Of a stretch of 64,000 nt of DNA, positions 35,870 to 47,736 are shown piece after piece (position 1 is the stretch's first letter; each line of letters starts with the position of its first letter). The position numbers were made by a program, and so were the translations under genes. Source of the DNA: Mycolicibacterium gadium (GTDB lineage Bacteria; Actinomycetota; Actinomycetes; Mycobacteriales; Mycobacteriaceae); assembly GCF_010728925.1 (NCBI RefSeq), contig NZ_AP022608.1, positions 744,001 to 808,000 of the forward strand. The letters run 5' to 3'. The notes under the pieces are model-generated. The model saw only the letters and a program-made list of their open reading frames with translations, was not told the origin of the DNA and made no database searches.

Positions 35870-37938
35870 CCGACGAAGGTCGCGACCGCCGACGTCAACT
35901 CCGGGCCCGTCGAGCCGGCCAGGTTCTGATAGCTGCCGCCGCTGATCTCGGCGACCGCCTCCCATGTGGCGCGGTCGGAGTCGGGGCCGAAGTCGATGAT
36001 GTTCACCTTGACCGGACGGGCGGGGTCGACCGCTCCGCGGATGAACTGCTCGAGCCCCGGACCGTTCAACGACTGGTCGGTGTGCGGACCGGTGGTGATG
36101 ACCAGGACCGAATTGCTTTGGCCGGCACGGAAATTCTGCTTGGCCTGGTCGTATACGAGCCGCAACGTGGTGAAGGAGACGGCGCCGCCGTTCGATGCCG
36201 TCTGTCCGTCCAGCTCGGCGGTCAGCGCCGCTGACCGGGGCCTGCCGTCGACCTGATCCGACAGCGGGCCCATCGGAATCTCCGAGCGCCCCTCGACACC
36301 GTCGAACGTCCAGAGGCCGACCGCGGAATTCGGCGGCAGCGCCTGCAGTCGGGCGTTGAGTGCCGCCGCCACATTCCCCAGTCGCGATTCGCCGCCCTCG
36401 TCGGTGGGCATCGACTGATCCAGCATGATCGTGACCGCGGGGCTGGTCACCGGCGCGGTCAGCGAGTTGGCGAGCGCGACGCGCTCGGCGTTGTCACCCA
36501 CCGACAGTGGGGCGCCCAGCGGTGGGAAGTCGGTGACATCGCTGTCCGGCGGTGTAGTGCCTTCGGTGCGGAAGCCTGCTTCGGACAGCTCGGTCAGTTG
36601 CTCTGGTTTGCGCATGAACCGGGCGAACTCGCTGGCCGCGGACACCTGTTCCTGCGACAGCCAATCGCCTGCCAGCAGGGCCGTGGGGTAGTCCGCCATC
36701 GCCACCGGTCCCGGCGGCAGCCACGACGCCAACACGTTCTTCGCATCGGGCAGTGCGGCGGCGCGCTGGAAGAGTTGCTGTTCGGTGGCGACGACCGCGT
36801 GCACCGGCGCGGCCGCGGGATCGTCGGCGTTCAGCAGCGCGTCCATGGCCGTCGAGGCCTTCTTGTCGGCGAGTTTGGGCTGGCCTGCAACCAGCGAGTT
36901 CACCGCGCCGATACCGGAATTGGGGGGTGCCCCGGCCGGTGCTGATGCCGCCGCCACCGCCTCGGCCGCCAGATATGACGCATCGCTGTCACCGGACAGC
37001 GGTAGCGCCAACCGCAACGGACCCCAGCCCGGAAGCCCCAACCCGTCCAACGCGGTGGGGTTGGTTTGCAGCGTCGGCAACGAGGCCCAGTTCTGTTGAC
37101 CCAGAGCGGATTTGAGCTGTGGCCGCATTGCCAGCACCACGGGGGAGGTGATCAGCGAGCGGCTGTCGCTGATGATCTTCTCGCCGGCACTGGCCTCGAG
37201 GCGGGCGGCCGAGATCGAACTCGCCGGGATCCACAGGGCCGGGCGCTCGCCGAGTTCGGCGGGCCATTGGCCGATGAATCCGTTGACGACCTGATCCGAA
37301 TCTGCGGACGTGACACCGACCTTCACGCAGCGGTCACCCACCGGCGCAGCGCTGCGGTTGTAATCGTCCGCCAGGATCTTTATCTGGTCCGACACCGAAG
37401 GGTCGGCGACCACGGCGACGGCGAGTTCGCCGTTCACGCACCGGGCGGCGGCGACATCACTGCGATCGGACAGCGCATCGCCGAAGAAGCGCCACAGGAT
37501 GACCGCGCCGACGACCACGACGACTGCGACCAGCGCAGCGATGACGCTGATACTGACGCCCCGCCTGCCGGGGGTCACCGCGCGGTGACTGCCCGTCCAT
37601 TCGCCGCCTTCCCACTCACCGCCGTGCGCCGGGCCCGAGCGGGGACGACTGGGCGGCGGTGGGGTCGACGAAGCCGGTTCGTAGAAGATGTACTCGTCGG
37701 GGTCCGCGCGCGACAATTCGGCGTCGCTGAAATCCTCGCTGCGATAACCGGTGTCGGAGAACCCCGGTGCATCCTGCTCGGACTCGCGGTACTGCGGTGC
37801 GTCGTAGTCCGGTTCTCGGTAGCCAGGACCGAAATCCGACTGGTAGTCGCCGGACTGGCCGAAGCGCGTGGTCTCCGGTTCTTCGTGCTGCTCTTCGCCG
37901 GCCGAATCCTCGGGGTCGGGAATGCTATGCCTGCCCAC
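35866..37938 (-). CDS. Solute-binding/VWA domain membrane protein (Rv1836c-like)
   Basis: A 690-residue protein. An acidic, disordered N-terminal cytoplasmic region of about 150 residues is rich in D/E/Y/P. One membrane span follows at about 155-175 (VSISVIAALVAVVVVVGAVIL). Then comes a periplasmic-binding-protein-like domain (AVVADPSVSDQIKILADDYN) and a C-terminal von Willebrand A domain. The MIDAS DxSxS is degenerate (LDQSMP). Its role is unknown. Rv1835c, which separates it from lipZ in M. tuberculosis, is missing here; its stop overlaps the lipZ-like gene by 4 bases. Confidence 0.85.
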   Translation of the reverse strand: MGRHSIPDPEDSAGEEQHEEPETTRFGQSGDYQSDFGPGYREPDYDAPQYRESEQDAPGFSDTGYRSEDFSDAELSRADPDEYIFYEPASSTPPPPSRPRSGPAHGGEWEGGEWTGSHRAVTPGRRGVSISVIAALVAVVVVVGAVILWRFFGDALSDRSDVAAARCVNGELAVAVVADPSVSDQIKILADDYNRSAAPVGDRCVKVGVTSADSDQVVNGFIGQWPAELGERPALWIPASSISAARLEASAGEKIISDSRSLITSPVVLAMRPQLKSALGQQNWASLPTLQTNPTALDGLGLPGWGPLRLALPLSGDSDASYLAAEAVAAASAPAGAPPNSGIGAVNSLVAGQPKLADKKASTAMDALLNADDPAAAPVHAVVATEQQLFQRAAALPDAKNVLASWLPPGPVAMADYPTALLAGDWLSQEQVSAASEFARFMRKPEQLTELSEAGFRTEGTTPPDSDVTDFPPLGAPLSVGDNAERVALANSLTAPVTSPAVTIMLDQSMPTDEGGESRLGNVAAALNARLQALPPNSAVGLWTFDGVEGRSEIPMGPLSDQVDGRPRSAALTAELDGQTASNGGAVSFTTLRLVYDQAKQNFRAGQSNSVLVITTGPHTDQSLNGPGLEQFIRGAVDPARPVKVNIIDFGPDSDRATWEAVAEISGGSYQNLAGSTGPELTSAVATFVG

Positions 37939-37976
37939 GGAAGCCCTTGTGCTCGCTACGTCGACGGGTCATCGGA

Positions 37977-40184
37977 TCAACCACCGTTGTTTGCTGCTTT
38001 GAACTCTCGGCGCTTGCGGTGGAGGATCGGCTCGGTATAACCGTTCGGCTGAGCCCCTCCGGCCAAGATCAGCTCCTGCGCGGCGGCGAACGCCACGCTG
38101 CCGTCTGGGTCTGGTGCCATGGGCCGGAATTCCGGATCTTTCTCGTTCTGCTGGTCCACCACCGCGGCCATCCGCCGCAGGCTGGCCTTCACGTCGTCCT
38201 CGGTGATGACACCGTGGCGCAACCAGTTCGCCAGCAGCTGACTCGAGATGCGAAGGGTGGCACGGTCTTCCATCAGCGCGACGTTGTGAATGTCGGGCAC
38301 TTTGGAGCAGCCGACGCCCGCGTCGATCCAGCGCACCACGTAGCCGAGGATCGACTGGCAGTTGTTGTCGACTTCTTCGCGGATCTCCTCGGGCGCCCAC
38401 GCGAGTTCCTTGCCCAGCGGGATGGTCAGCAGCTCGTCGACAGTGGTCCGCGTCTTGCCCTGCAACTCCTTCTGCACGGCGAACACGTCGACCTCGTGAT
38501 AGTGCATCGCGTGCAGGGTGGCCGCCGTCGGCGACGGCACCCACGCGGTCGTGGCGCCGGCCTTGGGCTGACCGATCTTCTGCTCGACCATGTCGGCCAT
38601 CAGGTCCGTCATGGCCCACATGCCCTTGCCAATCTGTGCGCGCCCGGAGAACCCGGTGGCCAAGCCGACGTCCACGTTCTGGTCCTCGTAGGCCAGGATC
38701 CACGGCTGCGTCTTCATGGCACCCTTGCGGATCATCGGGCCGGCCTCCATCGACGTGTGGATCTCGTCGCCGGTGCGGTCCAGAAAGCCGGTATTGATGA
38801 ACACCACGCGGTCGCGTGCCGCCTTGATGCAGGCCTTCAGGTTGAGGGTGGTGCGTCGCTCCTCGTCCATGATGCCGACCTTGATGGTGTTCGGCGGCAG
38901 ACCGAGCACGTCCTCGACCCGGCCGAACAACTCGACGGTGAAGGCCACCTCGTCGGGCCCATGCATCTTGGGCTTGACAATGTAGATCGAGCCGGTGCGG
39001 CTGTTGACCTTCGGGCCGTTCTTGGTGACGCCGTCTTCGTCCGCCTTCAGACCGTGCATCGCGATCAGGCTGGTGAAAAGCGCGTCCTGGATGCCCTCAC
39101 CGATCTCGTTGCCATCGACGTCCACGATCGCGTCGTTCGTCATCAGATGACCGACGTTGCGCACGAACATCAGACTGCGACCGGGCAGCGTCAGCTCGCC
39201 CTCGCCGTCCGGCGTGGTGTAGGTGCGGTCCTCGTTGAGCACGCGGGTGAACGTCTTGTCGCCCTTGGCCACCTCTTCGGTGAGGTCGCCGCGGTTCAGA
39301 CCCAGCCAGTTGCGGTAACCGAGCACCTTGTCGTCGGCGTCGACGGCGGCCACGGAGTCCTCGAAGTCCATGATCGTGGTGATCGCGGATTCAAGGACGA
39401 CGTCCTTGATGCCCGCCGAATCGGTGGAGCCGACGGGGGAGTCCGGGTCGACCAGAATCTCGACGTGCAGGCCGTGGTTGCGCAGCAGCACCGACCAGGC
39501 GGGCGAACCGAGTTCACCGGTGTAGCCGACGAACTGCTCGGGCGTCGCAAGGCCGGTCGACCCCTCGTTGCCCAGCTCGACGATCAACTGTCCTTCGTCG
39601 ATCTTGATGCCGGTCGCATCGCTCCAGGCGCCGTTGGCCAGCGGAGCCGCGCCGTCGAGGAAGTGGCGGGCGTACGCGATGACCTTGTCGCCGCGGACCT
39701 TGTTGTAGCTGGTGCCCTTCTCGGCCCCGTCGTCTTCGGAGATGACATCGGTTCCGTACAGCGCGTCGTACAGCGAACCCCACCGGGCGTTCGCGGCGTT
39801 CAGCGCGAAGCGTGCGTTCAGGATCGGGACCACCAGCTGCGGGCCCGCAGTCGTGGTGATCTCGTCGTCGACGCCCGCGGTGGAGATCGTGAAGTCGTCG
39901 GGCTGGGGCAGCAGGTACCCGATCTCGGTGAGGAACTGCCGATAGGCCTCGGGATCGATCGGCTCGATGACGCGCTGGCGGTGCCACTTGTCGATACGTG
40001 CCTGCAGATCGTCCCGGTGGGCGAGCAGTTCCTGGTTCTTCGGTGTCAGGTCGGCGACGACCTTGTCGACGCCCGACCAGAAGGTGTCGGGATCGAGGCC
40101 GGTGCCGGGAAGTGCCTCATCGTTGACGAAGTCGTACAGCACCTGGGCAACACGCAGGTTGCCCACTTTCACGCGATCGGTCAT
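37977..40184 (-). CDS. glcB: Malate synthase G
   Basis: A 735-residue enzyme, the length of isoform G. Recognisable blocks include [43 protein letters not shown], and the C-terminal [22 protein letters not shown] in parts with the GCSK cysteine segment. It condenses glyoxylate and acetyl-CoA to malate in the glyoxylate shunt and is essential on fatty acids. Alone on its transcript, separated by 38 bases from the VWA gene. The long frame on the opposite strand is an antisense shadow. Confidence 0.96.
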   Translation of the reverse strand: MTDRVKVGNLRVAQVLYDFVNDEALPGTGLDPDTFWSGVDKVVADLTPKNQELLAHRDDLQARIDKWHRQRVIEPIDPEAYRQFLTEIGYLLPQPDDFTISTAGVDDEITTTAGPQLVVPILNARFALNAANARWGSLYDALYGTDVISEDDGAEKGTSYNKVRGDKVIAYARHFLDGAAPLANGAWSDATGIKIDEGQLIVELGNEGSTGLATPEQFVGYTGELGSPAWSVLLRNHGLHVEILVDPDSPVGSTDSAGIKDVVLESAITTIMDFEDSVAAVDADDKVLGYRNWLGLNRGDLTEEVAKGDKTFTRVLNEDRTYTTPDGEGELTLPGRSLMFVRNVGHLMTNDAIVDVDGNEIGEGIQDALFTSLIAMHGLKADEDGVTKNGPKVNSRTGSIYIVKPKMHGPDEVAFTVELFGRVEDVLGLPPNTIKVGIMDEERRTTLNLKACIKAARDRVVFINTGFLDRTGDEIHTSMEAGPMIRKGAMKTQPWILAYEDQNVDVGLATGFSGRAQIGKGMWAMTDLMADMVEQKIGQPKAGATTAWVPSPTAATLHAMHYHEVDVFAVQKELQGKTRTTVDELLTIPLGKELAWAPEEIREEVDNNCQSILGYVVRWIDAGVGCSKVPDIHNVALMEDRATLRISSQLLANWLRHGVITEDDVKASLRRMAAVVDQQNEKDPEFRPMAPDPDGSVAFAAAQELILAGGAQPNGYTEPILHRKRREFKAANNGG

Positions 40185-40235
40185 ATTTCCTCCCTCGCCG
40201 CAAAGGCGCGTCGAACGCAGTGCCGTCGATCCAGC

Positions 40236-41234
40236 TTACCCGCGGGTAACGGCGCCCAACTCTGATGTCGCCGCCGGGGCGGCTCCGGTTCCCTCGTGCA
40301 CCACGCCGGTGCCTTCCGCTTCGACCGAAGCGGGGTCCACCGCCGCGAGCAACTGCTCACACGCCTTGGTCAGGCGCTCTCGGAGCGGTGCTGCCTGCTC
40401 GGCAACGTGCTGCTGGATACGAACGTATTCGGAACGCCCGGCGGGCGTTTCGATCGCGATCGGCTCGAATCCGTAGTCGCGAAGATCATAGGGACTGGCA
40501 CGCATGTCGAGCTCACGGGCTTGGGTGGCGAGCTCCAGGCAATCCATCACCAGCGCGGAGTCCACGAGGGGTCCCAGCTTGTAGGCGAACTTGTAGCAAT
40601 CCATGGCCGCGTGCAGACAGCCGGGTTGTTCGGAGCCGACCTGGCCGTCCCGGGTCAGTTGCTCGCTGTTGCGTTCGGTGGCCGGCTTGGTGAAAAACCG
40701 GAACGCATCGAAATGGCTGCACCGCAACGGCATTGATTCGACGACCGCATCTGTTCCGGCGGCGCCGAGGCGCAGGGGGACGCGCTCGTGGCGCACCGTG
40801 GGCGCCCGGTAGACCATCGCCCACTCGTGCAGTCCGAAGCAGTTCAGTCGCGCCGGCCGCGACGCCGTCGCGCGCAGCAACCCGGCGATGAAGCGCACGG
40901 TGTCGGCGCGGCCGGTCAGGTACTCACGACTCACCGTCACACCGGCGGACGTACGTCCATAGCCGCTGCGACCCAGGTAGCGCGCCGCCGCATCGCCGGC
41001 GAGGGCCACACCGAACCCTGGGTGCCACGCACGCAATTGTCGGGGACGCAGGCTGTAGTAGGTGAACAGGAAATCCCAGACCGGATGGGGCGCGGAGGCC
41101 GGTGCGCGGAACGACCGCAGGAATCCGTCGACCCGCTCACGATGACGCTGCTCTCGGCGGGTCCAGTCGTGCTCGTCGAGCACCCGGCATCGGCAGTCGG
41201 TGTGCGCAGACTCACACACGATGTGTTCCGTCAC
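40236..41234 (-). CDS. Uncharacterised actinobacterial protein, often labelled 3-methyladenine DNA glycosylase
   Basis: A 332-residue soluble protein with no membrane span. Its WDFLFTYYSLRPRQLRAWHPGFG segment and HEWAMVYR, SHFDAFRFFTKPA, QPGCLHAAMDCYKFAYKL blocks look like a conserved actinobacterial family. I recall it being annotated as 3-methyladenine DNA glycosylase, but I see no helix-hairpin-helix glycosylase motif, so that label is doubtful. The ATG at 41234 overlaps the upstream gene by 23 bases and adds a Cys-rich N-terminus. A GTG about 17 codons later would avoid the overlap. Confidence 0.65.
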   Translation of the reverse strand: MTEHIVCESAHTDCRCRVLDEHDWTRREQRHRERVDGFLRSFRAPASAPHPVWDFLFTYYSLRPRQLRAWHPGFGVALAGDAAARYLGRSGYGRTSAGVTVSREYLTGRADTVRFIAGLLRATASRPARLNCFGLHEWAMVYRAPTVRHERVPLRLGAAGTDAVVESMPLRCSHFDAFRFFTKPATERNSEQLTRDGQVGSEQPGCLHAAMDCYKFAYKLGPLVDSALVMDCLELATQARELDMRASPYDLRDYGFEPIAIETPAGRSEYVRIQQHVAEQAAPLRERLTKACEQLLAAVDPASVEAEGTGVVHEGTGAAPAATSELGAVTRG

Positions 41235-42276
41235 GCACGGTGCCGACCAGGTCTTCCACCAGGTCCTCCAGTGCCACCATCGCCGAAACGCTGCCGTCGG
41301 GCGCGGTGACGAGTGCCAGGTGCGCGTTGTCCCTCCGCAGCCTCGACAGCGCGTCGGGCAGCGACATCGATGCCGGCACCCGTGGCAGCGGCCGCACCAT
41401 CGAGGCGTCCAGCACCTCTTGTTCGTTGGAGGGGTCGTGGACCAACGGCAGGACGTCCTTGATGTGCAGGTACCCTACGTAGTCGCCGGCCGGATCGCTG
41501 ACCGGGAACCTCGAATAGCCGGTTTCGGCGAGTGCGTCTTCGATGGCGCCCAGGGTGGGGCCGGACCCCGCGCGCGCGACCGGGACGGCGCGGATCTTGC
41601 TCAGGGGCATGGCGACGTCGTTGGCGACGCGATCGCGGATCTGCAGTGCGCGGGTGAGCCGCCCGTGCTCCTCCTGATCCAGCAGACCCTCGGATCGCGA
41701 TTCCGCGATCATCTCGGAGAGCTCGACCGTCGAAACCGCGACATCGAGCTCGTCCCTGGGCTCGACGCCGAAGGACCGCAGCGTGGTGTTGGCGCACCAG
41801 TTGTAAAAGGCGATGAACGGCCGGGCCAGCCGGATGTAGACCAGATACACCGGAATCAGCAACATCGCTGACGACTCCGGTCCTGCGATCGCGATGTTCT
41901 TCGGCACCATCTCGCCGAGCAGGACGTGCATCGTCACCACGACGCCGAGCGCGACGAAGAAGGACACCGTGTGCAGCACCGTGTCGGGAATGCCGACGAG
42001 CCCGAACGGCTTCTCCAGCAGGTGTGCGACCGCCGGTTCGCCGACACGGCCCAACAGGATCGAACAGATCGTGATGCCCAGCTGCGCGCCGGCCAGCATC
42101 AGCGACAGGTTCTCGCCGGCGCGGATGACGGTCACCGCGCTCTTCTTGCCCTGTTCTGCGAGCGCTTCGAGGCGGTCGCGGCGCGCGGAGATCAGCGCGA
42201 ACTCCGAGGCGACGAAGAACGCGTTGGCGCCGAGCAGCAGGAAGGTCAGCAGCACACCGAAGATGTCGCCACCCAT
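41212..42276 (-). CDS. CNNM/CorC-type CBS membrane protein (Rv1841c-like)
   Basis: A 354-residue protein with the DUF21 membrane domain (NAFFVASEFALISARRDRLEALAEQG, AGAQLGITICSILLGRVGEPAVA), then two CBS domains (VPVARAGSGPTL, GYSRFPVSDPAGDYVGYLHIKDVL). It lacks the C-terminal CorC_HlyC domain present in its neighbour. Family members handle Mg2+ or Co2+. Its ATG overlaps the stop of the upstream paralogue by one base (TGATG), so the two are co-translated and probably form a heteromer. Confidence 0.9.
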   Translation of the reverse strand: MGGDIFGVLLTFLLLGANAFFVASEFALISARRDRLEALAEQGKKSAVTVIRAGENLSLMLAGAQLGITICSILLGRVGEPAVAHLLEKPFGLVGIPDTVLHTVSFFVALGVVVTMHVLLGEMVPKNIAIAGPESSAMLLIPVYLVYIRLARPFIAFYNWCANTTLRSFGVEPRDELDVAVSTVELSEMIAESRSEGLLDQEEHGRLTRALQIRDRVANDVAMPLSKIRAVPVARAGSGPTLGAIEDALAETGYSRFPVSDPAGDYVGYLHIKDVLPLVHDPSNEQEVLDASMVRPLPRVPASMSLPDALSRLRRDNAHLALVTAPDGSVSAMVALEDLVEDLVGTVRDGTHRV

Positions 42277-43655
42277 CAGCCGTCATCTCCTGAGTTGTGG
42301 CGGCCCAGTTCGGTGAGCTCGAGCAGGTCGATACGCCTGCCGTCCATGCGCACGACCGTGGCCAGCCATCGGATGGGATCGTCGAGCGCGACGCCGTCGG
42401 GGTCGAATGCCGTCAACTCGACCGACTCGGATTCATCCGGAATGTGCCCCAGTTTTTCGAGCACCAGTCCGCCGATCGTTTCGTAATCTCCTTCGGGCGC
42501 ACGGAAACCGGTGGCGTCGGCGACCTCGTCGATGCGCAGCAACCCGGACACCTGCCAGCCTCGTCCCGCGGGCACGACATCGGGCGGCTCGACGTCGTGC
42601 TCGTCGCGCACGTCGCCGACGATCTCTTCGATGAGGTCCTCCATGGTGACCATGCCGGCGGTGCCGCCGTACTCGTCGACGACCAGCGCGGTCTGTAGGC
42701 CGTTGGCGCGGATCTGGGCCATCACCGCGTCGCCGTCGAGCGTGGAGGGCACCGTGGCGACCGGCAGCGCGAGGCGAGCCAGCGGGGTCGTGGCCCGCCG
42801 CTCCGGCGGCACTTCGAACACCTGCTTGACGTGCGCGATGCCGATGGTTTCATCGAGGTCGCCCTCGATGATCGGGAAGCGCGAGTAGCCGGTCTTGATG
42901 GCTGCGGCGACCAGGTCGGCGGCGGTGTCGTCGGATTCCAGCGCCTCGATCTTGGATCGCGGAGTCATCAATTCCTCGGCGGTGCGCTCGCCGAACTGCA
43001 GAGAGCGGTCCACGAGCACGGCGGTGACCGGGTCCAGTGCGCCGCTGCGCGCGGAGCTGCGCACCAGCGACACCAGCTCCTGGGGTGAGCGGGCAGAGCG
43101 CAGTTCCTCGGCGGGTTCGATGCCCAGCCTGCGCAGAATCCAGTTGGCGGTTCCGTTCGTTGCGCGGATCAACGGCGTGAACAGGGCGGAGAACAGCAGC
43201 TGCGGACCCGCCGACCAGCGCGCCGTCTGCACCGGGCGGGCGACCGCCAGGTTCTTGGGTACCAGTTCGCCGAACACCATCGACAACGACGTGGCGATCA
43301 CGACGGCGCCGAACAGGGACAGCCCGCCTACGAAGCGGTCGGGCACACCGATCGCCTCGAGGCCGGGCCGGATCAGCCGCCCGACAACGGGTTCGGCCAG
43401 ATAACCGGTGGCCAGGGTGGTGATCGAGATTCCGACCTGGGCGCCGGAGAGCTGGAACGACAGCGTCCGGTGGGCCCGTCGCACCATCTGGTCACGGCGG
43501 GCGCCACTGCGCGCATTGGATTCCACCGTGCTGCGCTCGAGCGCGGTAAGGGAGAACTCCGCGGCGACGAACACCGCCGTTCCGGCGGTCAACAGCACGA
43601 TCGCGCCGATGGAGAGCAAGGACATCGTGAGGGTCATCGAGAATTCAGCGTCCAC
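42276..43655 (-). CDS. CNNM/CorC family CBS membrane protein (Rv1842c-like)
   Basis: A 459-residue protein with all three parts: the DUF21 membrane domain ([36 protein letters not shown]), two CBS modules ([42 protein letters not shown]) and a C-terminal CorC_HlyC domain ([23 protein letters not shown]). It is likely to be involved in magnesium efflux. The GTG at 43655 is used; the ATG six codons later also gives a good membrane N-terminus. It is the first gene of a two-gene unit. Confidence 0.9.
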   Translation of the reverse strand: MDAEFSMTLTMSLLSIGAIVLLTAGTAVFVAAEFSLTALERSTVESNARSGARRDQMVRRAHRTLSFQLSGAQVGISITTLATGYLAEPVVGRLIRPGLEAIGVPDRFVGGLSLFGAVVIATSLSMVFGELVPKNLAVARPVQTARWSAGPQLLFSALFTPLIRATNGTANWILRRLGIEPAEELRSARSPQELVSLVRSSARSGALDPVTAVLVDRSLQFGERTAEELMTPRSKIEALESDDTAADLVAAAIKTGYSRFPIIEGDLDETIGIAHVKQVFEVPPERRATTPLARLALPVATVPSTLDGDAVMAQIRANGLQTALVVDEYGGTAGMVTMEDLIEEIVGDVRDEHDVEPPDVVPAGRGWQVSGLLRIDEVADATGFRAPEGDYETIGGLVLEKLGHIPDESESVELTAFDPDGVALDDPIRWLATVVRMDGRRIDLLELTELGRHNSGDDG

Positions 43656-43839
43656 ACCGATGGGGCGCCGGGCCTGTTGCCCGGCCGACTAGGGGATGGC
43701 TCGGCGTCGTTCGGCTCGTCGCCTGGCCGCTCTGCCCCCAAGCTCGCGGCCTCAACGGGTGCCTGCGGCACTGGGTCCCTTTCGAGTAGACACGTCAAGA
43801 GTGGGGTCCATGTTAGCCGTTGGTGACCGGCCGGCGGAT

Positions 43840-45288
<1,449 letters not shown>

Positions 45289-46749
45289 CTAGGCCTCGAC
45301 CTCGCTGCGGTCGCCGCTCCACAGCGTATGGAACCGCGCGGACGGATCGGCGTCGATGCGGCCGTAGGTGTGGGCGCCGAAGAAGTCGCGAAGGCCCTGG
45401 GTGAGCGCCGCGGGCAACCGTTCGGTGCGCAACCCGTCGTAGTAGGACAGCGCCGAGGAGAAGCCCGGAATCGGGATGCCCAGCTCGGTCGCGGTCACCA
45501 CGACGCGGCGCCAACTGTCGATCGCGGCCTCGATCGCCTCACGGAAATACGGGGCGACGATCAGTGACGGCAGATCGGGCGTCTCGTCGAACGCTTCCTT
45601 GATGCGGTTGAGAAACTTGGCCCGGATGATGCACCCGCCACGCCAGATGGTGGCCATATCACCCGGGGTGATGCCCCAGTCGTATTCGGCGCTGCCTGCC
45701 TGAATCTGGTTGAAGCCCTGCGCGTACGCGATGATCTTGGACGCATACAGTGCCTTGCTGACGTCATCGATGAATCGTGCTGCATCAGCGGGCTTCTCGC
45801 CGAGATCGCCGGACGCCAGACCCGTGGTGGCCTTGCGCTGCGCCACCGAGCCCGACAACGCGCGGGCGAACACCGCCTCGGCGATCCCGGTCACCGGCAC
45901 CCCGAGGTCCAGCGCTGACTTCACCGTCCACCGTCCGGTGCCCTTCTGCTCGGCCTCGTCGAGGATGAGGTCGACAAGCGGCTTGCCGGTCTTGGCGTCG
46001 GTCTGCCGCAGCACGTCGGCGGTGATCTCGATGAGGAAGCTGTCCAGGTCGCCGGAGTTCCATTCGGCGAAGACGTCGGCGATCTCGGGTGCGCTCAGTC
46101 CCAGCGCGTCACGCAGCAGCTGGTAGGCCTCACCGATCAACTGCATGTCGGAGTACTCGATGCCGTTGTGCACCATCTTCACGAAGTGCCCTGCGCCGTC
46201 GGGTCCGATGTGCGTGCAGCACGGCACGCCGTCGACGTGCGCGGAGATCTCCTCGAGCAGCGGGCCCAGCGACGTGTACGACTCGGCCGGACCGCCGGGC
46301 ATGATCGACGGGCCCTTGAGCGCGCCCTCTTCACCACCGGAGATGCCGGCGCCGACGAAGTGGAGCCCTCGCTCGCGGATCGCCTTTTCGCGGCGGATGG
46401 TGTCGGTGTAGAGCGCATTGCCGCCGTCGATGATGATGTCGCCTTCCTCCATCGCATCGGCCAGCTCGTTGATGACGGCGTCGGTCGGGTCGCCCGCCTT
46501 GACCATGATGATGACCCGGCGTGGCTTCTCCAGCGCGGCAAGGAATTCCGGGATGGTCTCGCTGCGTACGAAATTGCCCTCGGAGCCGTGTTCGGCGAGC
46601 AACGCGTCGGTCTTGGCGACGGACCGGTTGTGCAGCGCCACGGTGTATCCGTGACTGGCGAAGTTGCGCGCGAGGTTGGATCCCATGACCGCGAGGCCGG
46701 TGACCCCGATCTGAGCGGTGCCGTTCGCGGGATTTTCAGACGAGCTCAT
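45289..46749 (-). CDS. gnd1: 6-phosphogluconate dehydrogenase (NADP+, decarboxylating)
   Basis: A 486-residue oxidative pentose-phosphate enzyme. The N-terminal NADP motif is IGVTGLAVMGSNLARNFASHG, and the catalytic block VGAGISGGEEGALKGPSIMPGG (in parts) is followed by FVKMVHNGIEYSDMQLIGE. The C-terminal domain is of the long dimeric type. It converts 6-phosphogluconate to ribulose-5-phosphate, CO2 and NADPH. ATG start at 46749. It lies 12 bases before guaB1, so the two are probably co-transcribed. Confidence 0.95.
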   Translation of the reverse strand: MSSSENPANGTAQIGVTGLAVMGSNLARNFASHGYTVALHNRSVAKTDALLAEHGSEGNFVRSETIPEFLAALEKPRRVIIMVKAGDPTDAVINELADAMEEGDIIIDGGNALYTDTIRREKAIRERGLHFVGAGISGGEEGALKGPSIMPGGPAESYTSLGPLLEEISAHVDGVPCCTHIGPDGAGHFVKMVHNGIEYSDMQLIGEAYQLLRDALGLSAPEIADVFAEWNSGDLDSFLIEITADVLRQTDAKTGKPLVDLILDEAEQKGTGRWTVKSALDLGVPVTGIAEAVFARALSGSVAQRKATTGLASGDLGEKPADAARFIDDVSKALYASKIIAYAQGFNQIQAGSAEYDWGITPGDMATIWRGGCIIRAKFLNRIKEAFDETPDLPSLIVAPYFREAIEAAIDSWRRVVVTATELGIPIPGFSSALSYYDGLRTERLPAALTQGLRDFFGAHTYGRIDADPSARFHTLWSGDRSEVEA

Positions 46750-46801
46750 TCGGGCAGCCTTTCGTTTTGGTTGTGCAGGGATGGCCTACTACACAGAAGC
46801 G

Positions 46802-47722
46802 CTACGCAGTGAACAAACGATTCAACTCGGTCAACCAGGGCAGGACCACGGCGACGGTGGGCACCACGAGAACGGCGGCGGCGGCCACGTAGGCGCACGC
46901 AGCCACACCCAGGCTGTTGCCGCGGCCGCCGAGACGGCGCACGCGGGTCACGGTCGTGGGTCCGCCCGCGGCCAGCGCTCCCGCGGGTGTGCGGCCCGTG
47001 GCGCAGGCGACCAACGCGCGAGCCAACGGAGTTGGACCGGCCGCACGCACCGCGGCGTCATCGGCCAGCATCTCGATGAGCAACCGCACGGCATCCAGCG
47101 CACTGGCGCTGCGGACGAAACGCGGGAACGCGGCATGCACCGCGGTGAACATCTCGAGCACCAGGTCGTGCCGGGCCCGCAGATGTGCGCGCTCGTGCGA
47201 CAGGATCGCGGCGATCTCATTGTCCGCCAGAGTCGTGAGGGTGCCCTCGCTGACCACCACGCGACTGCGCACGCCCGGCAGACAGTAGGCAAGGGGCTCG
47301 TCGACGTCGAGGATGCGCAATCCGGACTTATGGGACTTGCCGACGAGGTCGACGACCATCCGGTGGTGTGCGCGCCTGCGCCGCGTCGCTATCGCGACCT
47401 GGACGACGGCCACCGCAAGACGCGCCCCTACCATCAGCGTGAGCGCGAACACCGCCACGTACGTGATCCACAGCGGCCAGCCGAGCGCATCGATCTCGCC
47501 GGCCAACGTCGACGTCGGCCTGCCGTCGGGTCCGGGCGCGAAAAGCCTGCTCGCGATGGCGATTCCGGCGGAGAAGGCCGAGAGTACGGCGGCCAGCGCG
47601 ATGGATTGCCACAGCACGATCGCGGCCCGCGGTGCCCGCGACGGCCACTTTGCCCGCGCCAGCATCGCCGGCACCGGTCCCGATAGGACCAGCGCCATGA
47701 TGGAGAAGGCCAGCGCCGACAC
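46802..47722 (-). CDS. M56 family membrane metallopeptidase (BlaR-like, Rv1845c)
   Basis: A 306-residue protein. N-terminal membrane spans are followed by a cytoplasmic zinc-protease loop with the HExxH motif in AAILSHERAHLRARHDL. Further spans lie at the C-terminus (GVAACAYVAAAAVLVVPTVAVVLPW). It lacks the extracellular penicillin-sensor domain of true BlaR1. It lies 14 bases after blaI; together they form the mycobacterial BlaI/BlaR-like pair, which controls beta-lactamase and also ATP synthase genes in M. tuberculosis. Confidence 0.9.
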   Translation of the reverse strand: MSALAFSIMALVLSGPVPAMLARAKWPSRAPRAAIVLWQSIALAAVLSAFSAGIAIASRLFAPGPDGRPTSTLAGEIDALGWPLWITYVAVFALTLMVGARLAVAVVQVAIATRRRRAHHRMVVDLVGKSHKSGLRILDVDEPLAYCLPGVRSRVVVSEGTLTTLADNEIAAILSHERAHLRARHDLVLEMFTAVHAAFPRFVRSASALDAVRLLIEMLADDAAVRAAGPTPLARALVACATGRTPAGALAAGGPTTVTRVRRLGGRGNSLGVAACAYVAAAAVLVVPTVAVVLPWLTELNRLFTA

Positions 47723-47736
47723 GCTGTAAGTGTCTC

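Noticed and set aside
37767-40265. 832-codon open frame on the plus strand
   Set aside because: Antisense to glcB, which has full motif support. The composition is that of a shadow frame.
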